Source: Portulaca oleracea (taxonomy: Eukaryota; Streptophyta; Magnoliopsida; Caryophyllales; Portulacaceae). From it: a DNA stretch of 64,000 nt. Positions within the stretch are counted from its first letter, which is position 1, and every line of letters begins with the position of its first letter. Below are positions 32,583-41,894 of the stretch, piece by piece. The translations under genes and the position numbers were made by a program. The stretch lies in contig CM055890.1 of NCBI GenBank assembly GCA_029582165.1, positions 8,931,787 through 8,995,786 of the forward strand, read 5' to 3'. Below the pieces are notes generated by a model. The model did not search any database. It worked only from the letters and a program-made list of their open reading frames with translations, and was not told where the DNA came from.

Positions 32583-33317
32583 CAAAAAGTCATTTTATAA
32601 AAAGCTACAAAGAGTAGCTTTTTGTAAATGGTTATTGGCCTTTTGGGATGTAACATACACTTCATAAAAATTACAAAAACTGTCATCCAAATTATTTAAG
32701 GTTGTTTCTTTTAATTTTTCTTCCATCTTCCACCGAAACTACCATCCAAATTATTTTGGTTGTTTATAAATGTAGTTTACCATGTTGGTATCTAAGATGT
32801 ACAAATAAAAGTATCTTTGCAATTAATAAAAATTTTAAAAGTAAATCTTGGATACAAATTTATAAAATATCAACATTAATTGTAAAAGTAAATTGGGATA
32901 AAGATTTTAGTAACTCAAGAAAATTTGGAAATCAATGAATAATTTTGTAATTAGCCTATTAACACAAATTCAATTTTTAGTCATTATTTGTTGAACACGC
33001 AAATTCGACAGAAAAAAGTCTATCAATAAAAAATACTAGAAATATGGAGGGAAAACCTAAAAATGAATTAAAAAAGTCATAATGTGAAAAAATACCGAAG
33101 ATAAAGCTAAGGGTATAATTGGAAATTAAACAAAAAATTCATACTACAAACAACTAACTCTACCAAACACCTTTTACACAAACAACTAATATAAACAGCC
33201 AACACAAACAGCTGACAAAACAGCCAAAAGTCAAACAGCTAACAAAACAATCGATCGCCAAAAAAAGCCAACAGGCAACAACCAACAGCCAACAGCCAAC
33301 AACTGGTTGTCAAACAC
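32583..33317. mobile_element. AT-rich MITE-like sequence, possibly hAT type
   Basis: The segment opens with a short hairpin (AAAAAGCTAC...GTAGCTTTTT) and closes with repeated AACAGCCAACAGCC words running into GGTTGTCAAACACCCCC at 33304-33320. AGCTACTTTT-type hairpins and CAAACACCCC termini are common in plant non-autonomous hAT-like elements. No matching left terminus or 8-bp duplication was found, so the class is tentative. Confidence 0.4.
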
Positions 33318-34731
33318 CCCCAAAATCTTTCATAGTTGGTGTTATGGTATGAGATTTATCAGGGTTTCCATGCGCAGTAATTGCAAACAAACAATACAAA
33401 TTAAAACAATTTTCCAGAGTTTCAAATTTTATACTAGTAAGTTCTTCCAAACCTTCTCTTTTCCAATTTTTATTTAGTTAACAATATGATACCAACGCCA
33501 ATTTATTCATCATATTTGCAAGGAATCAATTCTAAATCGTGTACAACAATTATTCAAGACTCCATATTTTACAGCAAAAAACAAGTAATTCATTATATAC
33601 TAGCTTATTCATTATCATCATCTAATGTTACTATTAGGCCAGTTTAATTATTGATTTAATTAATCATTATTAATCATCATCTTATATTACTATTATGCCT
33701 GTTTATTTAGTGAAATCATGCTATGTTACAATGACAGTTCATTTATTTATACAATTTTAATTTGACCTATTATCCTTATTTATGCAGTTTTAACTTGACA
33801 TGTTATTCTTATTTATTTTTTAAGTTTGTTTTTTATTGGCTAATGGAAATTTAATATTTTTTTGTTTATTAAGAGATAATTTTTCCAAATTCTCTTTACT
33901 TACGATTTTTTATTACCATACGATTTTGAGTTTTAAGATTACAAAATTTCATATTCCATATATCACACTATTAAAAGTAAAATGTGATTATTATATCAAT
34001 GATGCATGCTTACTTAAATAATTACAAGTTCTACAAATTGGGTACGTCAAACATAAATTTCTTAGTGTGTTCATGTCTACTGGTAAAATATACCATAGTA
34101 TTTTTTATTTACGTCGCTTATATGATATTGATATCTAAAGCTATTAGCATTTTTCTAATTTGATATTAATTGCAAATAGACAAAAACTATATCTAGCATG
34201 TCGTCGGCCAAGTTACACCATCCGTATACGATGTTTGTTCAAATTCTTGAAAGACGAGAGGAGATTGTTTATCATGAAGAACGGAAAAAAATGTGAGAAA
34301 TGTGGCAAATCTCTGTTGCAAGTCTAGAATCACCACTCATCAAATAATGTACCTAGTATCTCAAGAGACAATTGTTCTACCGTCAAAGTTATAAATTTAT
34401 CATCTTATATAAAAGACGGTTACCTATTACTTTGAATGGGTTTATCTCAATTTCGAATTTGTTGGTTGTTTTTTCTACTTGAATTGTCCAATTTACATTT
34501 TTTTATTTGTGTGTATTATTATTTAAACAAATTATTATGGTACTTATCATGATTTCATTTGATCAGGTCATTTAATTAAAATTCAATTTTATGTATTTTC
34601 ATTTGAACAATTTATTATTATATATTTTCTCTGGGCAATATGATTCATGTTTTATTCTTTCTAATTTGTATGTATGTTTACTGTATGTTTAGTTTTCCTT
34701 TTTTTCAACTAGAAAAATATTTAATTATACT
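33318..34731. other. Very AT-rich non-coding DNA, probably a Helitron body
   Basis: No coding similarity was found. It ends in a Helitron-like 3' terminus (next entry). No clear 5' TC terminus was recognised, so the extent is unknown. Confidence 0.35.
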
Positions 34732-34758
34732 CTGTGCATCGCACAGGTTTAAGACTAG
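34732..34758 (+). mobile_element. Helitron-like 3' end (hairpin plus CTAG)
   Basis: CTGTGC-ATC-GCACAG forms a 6-bp stem with a 3-nt loop. It is followed 8 nt later by CTAG and then T. Helitrons end with a hairpin shortly before CTRR and insert between A and T. The 5' end is not identified. Confidence 0.55.
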
Positions 34759-34771
34759 TTGGAACTAAATG

Positions 34772-35310
34772 GAAAGTACTAGGAAGTGGATGTACGAGAG
34801 AATCGATGAGGGTATCTTAGCAAAGAGTTTGTTAGAGGGGTGAAAGAAGAATTTTTGCCGGTTGCTAAACAAACCAATAGCTTCCAATCGTGTAAAGTAA
34901 TGAGGTGTCCATGTTCAAAATGTAGAAACATGAAACACCATAGTGAGCAAAATACTAAGGTGCGCTTGTACAAAAATGGGTTCCTTCCACGTTATTTTGT
35001 GTGGACGAGTCACGTCGAGTTGTACGTGCCTCCCGTCGCTACAGTCCCCATCCAAATGTCGAACCACATTAAAGGGTCATCGAGGACTGATGTATTAGAC
35101 CCAATGCAAGAAATGTTGACGGATGCCATCGGAGATTTATCGTCTGGTGGAGGGAGCGGCGAAGTTATGGAAGATGAGCCATTAGATGGAGTCCAAAAAT
35201 TTCTAGAAATGTAAGAAGAATCTAAACAACCTTTGTGTGAAGGTTGCGAGATGTCACAATTGTCAGTGGTGTCGCGAAACATAAAGTGTGAGTACAATCT
35301 CCCTAAGGCT
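34772..35310 (+). pseudogene. CACTA transposase-associated domain fragment
   Basis: The translation has RKWMYERIDEG (34779 on), then, after an in-frame TGA near 34841, a frame with MRCPCSKCRNMKHH and VRLYKNGFLPRYFVWTSH. This is the Transpos_assoc pattern (CPC-x2-C zinc-binding plus a W-x-x-H end) at the N-terminus of plant CACTA transposases. An acidic linker and a short further stretch (LCEGCEMSQLS) follow; the catalytic transposase is missing. It is not clearly linked to the CACTA left end at 13556. Confidence 0.82.
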
Positions 35311-35422
35311 ATGTCTTATGGTATTCTTGAAAATGAAGAACACATAGTACAAATATAGTACAAATAATAATATTTTTATGGGTATTGCTTATGGTGGAAT
35401 ATGACATGAGGGATGAAGGGAG

Positions 35423-36077
35423 TGTAATGACCCGCTCTAATCCATGATGATTAAATTTGCTAATCAAACGTAATTAAATTAATTCATTTTTTTATTCTTT
35501 AATTGCTGTCGTTGTTTTGCAGGTCTCGAACAGTGCAACGATCATCGATTCTCCAATGTAGTACATTCGTTAGATACTCCTCAAGTAGTATTTCCAATCC
35601 TTCCTAGTAAACCATAATATTCATATCTTTTGTCTGACAATTTCTCATTCGGGTTTATTCAGATTTATTATTATTAGAGACGTAAGTACTCATGAAATTG
35701 TTATCATTGAATTTTCTCATATTTTAGTCTTGAGAAATTTTATTCGGGAACCCAAGTTAATGGTATCGGGTTAAGTGAACAATAATTATAAGGAAGGGAG
35801 ATAGATTGGGAGATAAATGAATTGGGCCTAACTTTGTTATGGAAGCCCACAACTCTTGATTTATTATGTAGAGAAATATAAACACATTACTCTTCATTCC
35901 CATTTCAGATTTCTCTAAAACAACGTAATTGCTTCCCCTGCTCTCTGAATTTGCCTTCTTCCTCCCTCCTCCAGCGACCCCCCGCTGCTTGGAACCACCG
36001 TTGGTGCCACCACCGGCCAGCCAGCGCCACCACCACCCTTCCCTCTCTCTCCTCTTGTTTTCCTCTTTTGAAAGGTA
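35423..36077 (+). repeat. Partial LTR related to the solo LTR at 41895
   Basis: It starts TGTAATGACCCGCTC, with TTTGCAGGTCTCGAACAGTGC and later a CCACCACC-rich segment in the same order as in the 41895-45672 LTR (TGTAACAACCCGAGG, TTTTGCAGGACTTGAGCGG). It is cut at 36077 by the minus-strand copia LTR. The remainder was not found at the other side of that element. Confidence 0.65.
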
Positions 36078-36317
36078 TGTAAACCAAGCCTGAAAAGTTC
36101 TGAATTGATATTGAATATGTGAAATAAGATAAGAAGGGGCCAAAGAGAATGGAGGAAAATATGGCGTGTTATTATTGTCTCTATGCATCTGAAAGACCAA
36201 ACAGCAAGAGCCTTTAAATACAAAAACAGGGGAACAAGCACTAGCCTAAAGAAACAAAAGAAAAACAAGAACAAGAATCCAAGACAGAAAAACTAATCAG
36301 ACTCAAGAATCCTAACA
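36078..36317 (-). repeat. copia 3' LTR, about 240 bp
   Basis: On the minus strand it starts TGTTAGGATTC immediately after a G-run (polypurine tract) and contains a TATTTAAAG box. It ends with TTTACA at about 36078. The 5' partner is absent. Confidence 0.7.
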
Positions 36318-36387
36318 CCCCCCCCCCCCAAATTGGTTGCTGTGAAAACCCCCAATTTGTTTAACAAATTGTGATGCTGAATTCCTG

Positions 36388-36633
36388 TCAGAGGCTTTGT
36401 GAGAAGATCGGCAAGCTGCAGTTTGGTAGGGATATGAGATAACACATCAGTCCTTCCATGAGCTTAGCACGAACAAAATGACAGTCTAGTTCAATGTGCT
36501 TGGTTCGATCATGAAACACCGGATTCTTCGCTATGTAAATGGCAGTCTGGTTGTCACATTTTATTGGTATGGGAATGATGTTGGTGATGGTAAGCTCGTG
36601 AAGTAATCTGGTCAGCCATGCAAGTTCAGTCAT
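36388..36633 (-). pseudogene. copia RNase H C-terminal part
   Basis: CDNQTAIYIAKNPVFHDRTK and HIELDCHFVRAKL are standard copia RNase H motifs. RNase H removes the RNA strand during cDNA synthesis. After a frameshift near 36460 the normal copia end (LADLLTKPL) can be read in another frame. It is separated from the preceding RNase H part by the solo LTR at 36633. Confidence 0.9.
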
Positions 36634-36905
36634 GTAGGTACCTGGGAAATCGCCCCGTTCGGGGAATCGGTTTTCGGATGCGCTACTTAGGTGATCGGGA
36701 GCCGACTAAGGTTCCTTAATCCTTAAATAAAGATATTTTTTATTTCAAAATTCGTTTTCGGGGTGATGAAACTTTATTTATTTACAAATCCTTTTTATAT
36801 TATTAAAATACCCGAAATTGCACCAAAATATTTTATTAATGATTTAATAGCAGCCCATTACCAGATCCAGGCCCAAAAGGAAGCAAATGGGCCGCCAGAA
36901 GACAC

Positions 36906-37006
36906 TAAAACCCGCAAGGGTTTTATTGTCCTCTGAACTGGGCCTCGCGCTTCCTCGACCCAGAGAAAATGAGTGAGAATTAATAAAACCCGCAGGGGTT
37001 TTATTA
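36906..37006. promoter_or_regulatory. Palindromes TAAAACCC-GCA(A/G)-GGGTTTTA in R-U5 of the solo LTR
   Basis: There is one 20-bp copy at 36906-36925 and one 26-bp copy at 36981-37006 with 11-bp arms. They lie downstream of the minus-strand TATA box and would be transcribed as hairpins. Confidence 0.75.
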
Positions 37007-37690
37007 ATTTCTTGGCCCATTTTCTCTTGGATGGCCTTAGATTAGTAAAAAAAAGTGGTATTAAATCATTTATAATTATTTCTATGTAAAATCGTATATT
37101 TTAAATAATCAAAAGGGTTTGTAAAATGGTAAAAGAGTCGCCAGACGATTTAAGGAAATCGACAAACCATAAAAGTAATAAAAAGTGACTCCGGTCTATG
37201 AACCCGATTTCTAAGTTCGGGGGTAAGGTTACGGATTCAAGAATTATAAGAACTCTCGAATCCACCTGTTAGAAAACAGACTTTACTAAAATCGAACTTG
37301 AAATGAAAGAGAGCGGGGAGAAGTTTAATTGAATTTCACGGTGTTATTATTCCGAACACGCAAGATTAAAACATGATGTTTTCTTTACAAAATATGTACA
37401 AATAAGGGAATCAAAGCATAAATTACATGATGAAATACAATAATAATAAAGAAAAACAAACCTTGTTTAAAGGTGATGGATGAGATGAAAGTTGATCCCT
37501 TGAGTTGACCTTGGCTTGGAGCTTGAATGGAAGGATGTATATGAGAATGGTCAAAAAGGGGGGATGTGAGAATGATCATATGATAAGAATGATTATAAGA
37601 GAATTAGAGAGGGAGTATGGATAATGAAATTTTGAGAGAGTTTAGATGGAGTGATGATAATAGTTAGTGGAATGAATGGAGGAATAAAGG

Positions 37691-37702
37691 GGTATTTATA
37701 GG
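37691..37702 (-). promoter_or_regulatory. TATA box of the solo LTR
   Basis: The minus strand reads CCTATAAATACC, giving the direction of the solo LTR. Confidence 0.7.
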
Positions 37703-37773
37703 TGAAGGATTGAGGTTTTGGAGGGAAATGGTGGGAGACATATCCCAACGATCATGCCCTCCCATGCAATCAC

Positions 37774-38053
37774 AAAACCCCTGCGGGTTTTGGCAGGTCA
37801 AGGCAAGTCAAACACGTTGGCTAAAATCATGGGGTTTGCATGGGGATGATTTTGGAGCCAAAATCAGAGAAAATGTAAAACCCTTGCGGGTTATAATATC
37901 CTTCACCCGGATTGATGACGTGGCCGACCAAAACGACGCGTTGCTTCTGAGATTAAAACCCATGCGAGTTTTAATATCCATCTGGGCCGGAGGCACATCT
38001 TGGGCCCGCTATTCTTTTGGGATGCTTCTGATTATTAAAACCCCTGCGGGTTT
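37774..38053. promoter_or_regulatory. Four AAAACCC-CTGC-GGGTTTT palindromes upstream of the solo LTR TATA
   Basis: Copies lie at 37774-37791, 37877-37892, 37955-37972 and 38037-38053, spaced about 80-100 bp. In element sense they are 70-350 bp upstream of the TATA box, the same place as the palindromes of the related LTR at 20853-20912. Confidence 0.78.
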
Positions 38054-38196
38054 ATAATATCACACGGGCTGTTTTGATTTGTTCGGCCTATATTGCCGAT
38101 TCCATGGGCCCAATGACCCATTTTGGTGTTCAGCCCAAATGACTTGTTGAGTTTTGATGGGTCGGAATTGTGTCGGTGTAAATTCCGGTGTCTACA

Positions 38197-39110
38197 AGTC
38201 ACCAATCTTCGAATACATCTGTATTCAGCTTCAGCAGACGAAAGACTCACAACCTGTTGCTTCTTAGATTTCCATGAGATAAGAATATTACCTAGGTAAA
38301 TAACAAACCTACTGACTGATCTCCTCAAACGTGAGCAGGATGCCCAGTCCGAATCACAGTAGGCCAACTGATCACAAATGGGGTCATTACTGAGCAAAAT
38401 CCCAAGGAAACAATTTCCCTTCAAGTACCTGACAACATGAATAGCTTCCTTGTAACGTGTGATAGTCAGTGCTTGCATATATTGACTCAAATGTTGAACG
38501 ACAAAGCTTATATCAGGTCTCGTATTTGTCAAGTAATTTAGTTTCCCAATCAACTATCTGTATAACGTTGGGTCCTCAAACAAATCTCCTGAATTCGATG
38601 TCTGTTTTGAGTTCAAATCCAAAGGAGTGACCACAATTGATGTAAAATGACAACCAAAGTCATGTATGAGCTGCTTTTTGAACTTCTGCTGAGTTAGCAA
38701 GAGGCCCCGTGATGTTCTGAGAACTTCTATTCTCAAAAAGTAGTTGACATATCCCAAATCTTTGATCTTGAAGCTTTTATCCAGGAATATCTTGATGTAT
38801 TTATTTCCTCAGAATCATTTTCAATGAGGAGGATATCATCCACATATACAGCAAGAAAAGTTATTAACGAACCAACCTTCTTGTAGAAAAGCGAGTAATC
38901 GTTGTTAGAATGACAATAACCTTGTTTATAAAGAGTGGTGGCAAGTTTATCATACCATTGCCTCGATGCTTGTTTCAACCCGTAGAGGGATTCTGTCAAC
39001 TTACAAACTGCATTCGGAATATTAGTAGACAAACTAGGAGGAACTTTCATATAAATATCCTCATGTAAATCACCATATATGAAAGCATTATTGACATTCA
39101 TCTTGTAACA
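38197..39110 (-). pseudogene. copia reverse transcriptase and RNase H N-terminal part
   Basis: The frame 39101-38733 has MNVNNAFIYGDLHEDIYMKVP, LYGLKQASRQWY and the catalytic VYVDDILLI. The next frames have YFLRIEVLRTSRGLLLTQQK and then RNase H (YCDSDWASC, KSKKQQVVSLSSAEAEYR). RT copies the element RNA in an intact copy. Frame changes near 38740 and 38550 show decay. It starts at the junction with the 39111 LTR. Confidence 0.92.
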
Positions 39111-39600
39111 CCTCGTATTTTTAAACTTGATTTATTACGCTAATTAAAGTTTTAATCTCAATTATGATTCATTATCTATTTTAATTAGCTAAATTTTCTC
39201 AAATATGAGTATTTTCAACAGTTAAATGGGAGCTTTTATAATTTTGAATTTTATTAATTAATCTATTTCACACATTCTTCATGTTTTACTTATTAATTTT
39301 GCTAAATAGTATAGTATTTTATATATATCACACATTTTCCTTTCATATTTTATAAATTAATCTTTTTATGCACATTTTTCTTATTTTGTACAAAATAATA
39401 TTTATAAATATATTACTTTTATCTACGTTTGATATAATCAAAGTAGTAATATTATTTCATATTTCACTTTTTACACATTTTAGTTATTGATTTATGAAAT
39501 ACCATTAGTAAATGTTTTTACTTGGTTTGAGAAAACACTAAAGCTCCATCACCCCCAATTCTACCTATCATATTCTTCATCTTCTTCCTCAAGCCTTTTT
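39111..39600 (+). repeat. LTR-like fragment starting TGTAACACCTCG
   Basis: The TGTAACACCTCG start and the following AT-rich sequence resemble the beginnings of the LTRs at 35423 and 41895. It interrupts the copia RT coding region exactly at 39110/39111. No matching right end or duplication was found, so it is probably truncated where the RNase H fragment begins. Confidence 0.5.
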
Positions 39601-39930
39601 CTTTTTGGCAGATATTCCATACAACTAGAAATACAGACAACAATTGGAAAAACCCGCTTTCTCGCAGCTTTCGCCAGCTTATGGGCCTCCCCAACCGCCG
39701 CCCTACTGACCTTACAAATGAAAGCACTGATCTAATCTATCAATTAGAGAACGACAATTAAGAATGATTGAAGCACAGTTCTTCTCCAAGGCCGAATCTC
39801 CAAACAACATCTCCACCGCCTTAGCAGAATTTGAACGAACCTCAACCACTCTTTTCCCACAGTCGAGCACATCCTGAAGAGCTCCTTTAATCACCATTAA
39901 CTCTACCTGGACAGCTGAACCTGCGAAGCA
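39601..39930 (-). pseudogene. RVT_3-type RNase H fragment, orphan
   Basis: On the minus strand AVQVELMVIKGALQDVL begins the RNase H fold, followed by VVEVRSNSAKAVEMLF and, after a stop and frame change near 39712, FVRSVGRRLGRPISWRKL. This is the RNase H-like domain found at the C-terminus of some plant LINE ORF2 proteins and as scattered host-genome copies. It is cut at its N-terminal side by the Athila-like LTR at 39934. Confidence 0.72.
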
Positions 39931-40194
39931 CGGTGTTTGGACCCATTTTTGGGCCTAAATAACGCCTTAATTCTTAGGCTTTTGACTCGTTTCTTGTTTA
40001 TTTTCATGATTTTTACTACGTTTTTGGTTATTTTGTAAGTTTTGGTGTTTTTACTTGAAACGAAGCAAAAAGGGGCTATTTTGGAACATTTTTGGGAATC
40101 CCGAGATTCCCCGTGCCAAAGCCGAGTCAAGGGGCTAAGTGAGAAGCAAGGCCGGACATGTCAAACATCCCGAAGATTAAGTTTTGCAAGGTAA

Positions 40195-40500
40195 CACCCG
40201 TTACGGTCAGGGTAGCGGGCGTTACCAGGCTCACTTGTGCGCATCAGAACCGTAGCACCCGCTAAACTCCATGTAGCGGGCGCTACGCCCAAAGGTTTTT
40301 CTGCCCCGAGGAGGACTGCACCTGTGGTCTAGATGACAGCACCCGCGGTGGCTGTGGTACCTGCACAGGAGTCATGGCTAGAGGAAGACCGCACCTGCGG
40401 TCAGAGGAGACAGCAGCCGCTGTCCTGCGTAGGAGAGAAGATTTCTCTAAGGAGCTTCGCAGGACCGCACCTGCGGTCCCGGGGACCGCACCTGCGGTCT
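40195..40500. promoter_or_regulatory. Two palindrome families in Athila-like U3
   Basis: GTAGCG-GG-CGCTAC types lie at 40211-40226 and 40273-40286, with partial copies between. GACCGC-ACCT-GCGGTC is exact at 40387-40402, 40463-40478 and 40484-40499, with degenerate copies at 40314-40430. Together they fill the 60-370 bp upstream of the TATA box. Confidence 0.8.
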
Positions 40501-40561
40501 CCTGGGTTTCACGTAGTTTCGTTGCTTGAAGTGCTGCGTTTTGTCTAACCTCTTTTGCTAT

Positions 40562-40570
40562 GTATAAATA
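40562..40570 (+). promoter_or_regulatory. TATA box of Athila-like 5' LTR
   Basis: GTATAAATACCCCC lies about 60 bp downstream of the last palindrome and is the expected core promoter for the genomic RNA. Confidence 0.75.
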
Positions 40571-41589
40571 CCCCCTTGAACGATTAGTAGAGGGAGGCAC
40601 TTAGAGGTGGATTATTAGAGAGAAAAGCACCATTAGAGTGAAGATTAGAGAAATTTCATAGTAATTAGTGAGTGATTAGTGGAAGTTTAATGCATTTGTG
40701 TTGGATTCTATTGAAGTTCTATTGAAGATCTTAAGATTTCTATCCATATTGGAGCTTGGAGTCTTATTTGTTCTTGATCATCCATTCCATTATCATCATA
40801 TAATGAGCATTTCTTAATCCCTATACTCTTTTAATTTGCTGTACTAGTATTTCAACCTCTGTTTTGCTATTAGATTGTTTTGTTTTGTGGTACTTGGATT
40901 GTTGCATTTGCTAGCTAGTTTCTCTGTTTTTGATCATGAATGTTGAAGTTGTTGATGTTGTTATCATGTTAATTAGGATGATTAGAGGCTAGAACCCTTT
41001 GGGTTAGGGAGAAATTAAGGATGTGAATGGTTAATTAGGCTTGGGTTAGCAAGTTTAGGTGGTAATTAGTAGGAGAATCAATTTCCCACTCCTACTCTTC
41101 CCTCAAGTGGGAAGTATTCGGGATCAAAAGCTCTTGAATACATCCAACACTTATGTTGGAAGATAGGAAATGGGATAGTTAATGCTCACCTACGATAGTG
41201 GAAGGAGGTTAACTAGGGAGTCCCGTTTCATTAACCCTCCGGGTCCGTGGTCGACTTTGAGGAATTAATCCGGATTATCCTCGAAAGAGGAAATCCGATG
41301 GGTTTTCTCTAACAGGATTGCCACTTGATTCCTCTATTTTGTTACTCCCTAATCGCAAAACCCTTGTTCTTATTACCGTTTACATCCCAAAATCTCTCGA
41401 CACCCATTTTCCCACATCGACCGAACCTTAGTCTGTGCTTGTGTTTTGTTTTCGCTGTTTATCATCCAAAGACTTTTTGATATATAGTGACCTTAAGCCT
41501 ACCTAGATTCTAGTCGCTTTTGTTCTAGGCCCTTTGCTCCCTGAGAGAGAACGACAAATACCGGATCACGAAAACCACGTTACACAAAA

Positions 41590-41607
41590 TGGCGCCGTTG
41601 CCGGGGA
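41590..41607 (+). promoter_or_regulatory. Primer-binding site, tRNA-Asp type
   Basis: TGGCGCCGTTGCCGGGGA begins five bases after the LTR end. This sequence is the known Athila-type primer site complementary to the tRNA-Asp 3' end. Confidence 0.88.
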
Positions 41608-41716
41608 GCAAGCGCATCTAGCTTAGCTTCTTGATTTTAGGTTGTTTAAGATCATTTCCTTTGCTAGAGAATTTGGTACCTTTAGTTGTTAAGAATTTGA
41701 TTCTTCTATTGTTCTT

Positions 41717-41894
41717 TTGTGTATGCAGACTCGATCTCGGCGAGGCCGACCGTCTAATACTCCACCGATTTCGAACCCGGAGAATATTATTCGCCAAGCG
41801 AACGCTAGCTCGAGACGAGGGAGGCGAAAAAGAGAGCAAAGGAGGATTGAAATTCCGATGGCTGACGGAGTACCAGATCCACCCCGTACCTTAG
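41717..41894 (+). pseudogene. Athila-like gag, N-terminal part
   Basis: The frame starts MQTRSRRGRPSNTPP, is Arg-rich, and runs to 41894, where the solo LTR is inserted. The reading frame continues in phase at 45678 once one copy of the duplication is removed, showing that the insertion hit an open gag gene. Gag would form the particle core. Confidence 0.8.

Larger units (their letters stand above)
36633..38196 (-). mobile_element. Solo LTR of a Tat-like family, duplication AGTCA
   Basis: It starts TGTAGGTACCTGG and ends GGTGTCTACA, flanked by AGTCA at 36628-36632 and 38197-38201. It shares a backbone with the LTRs at 19876/30339 (GCGCTACTTA..GTGATCGGGAGCCGACTA, TTCGGGGGTAAGGTTACGGA), so it is a relative. 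The TATA box is on the minus strand (37691-37702). It carries six palindromes of AAAACCC-GCAG-GGGTTTT type instead of the GAACCC type. It splits copia RNase H. Confidence 0.93.
36078..39110 (-). mobile_element. Ty1/copia element (minus), 5' truncated and interrupted
   Basis: Reading leftward there are RT (39101-38554), RNase H (38553-38200 and 36633-36388), a purine tract (poly-G, 36318-36330) and a 3' LTR (36317-36078, about 240 bp, TGTTAGG...TTTACA). RT begins abruptly at 39110, where an LTR of another family starts, so gag, protease, integrase and 5' LTR are missing. A solo LTR splits RNase H. Confidence 0.88.
39934..41584 (+). repeat. Athila-like 5' LTR, about 1650 bp
   Basis: It starts TGTTTGGACCC and ends CCACGTTACA. 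The TATA box (40562-40570) divides a U3 of about 630 bp from a transcribed part of about 1 kb. It is homologous to the LTRs of the minus-strand element at 55096-56635 and 63648 onward. The partner 3' LTR is outside the window. Confidence 0.9.

Noticed and set aside
40321..40500. tRNA-like or riboswitch structure from GC-rich dyads
   Set aside because: The dyads are repeated short palindromes without cloverleaf or conserved riboswitch features.
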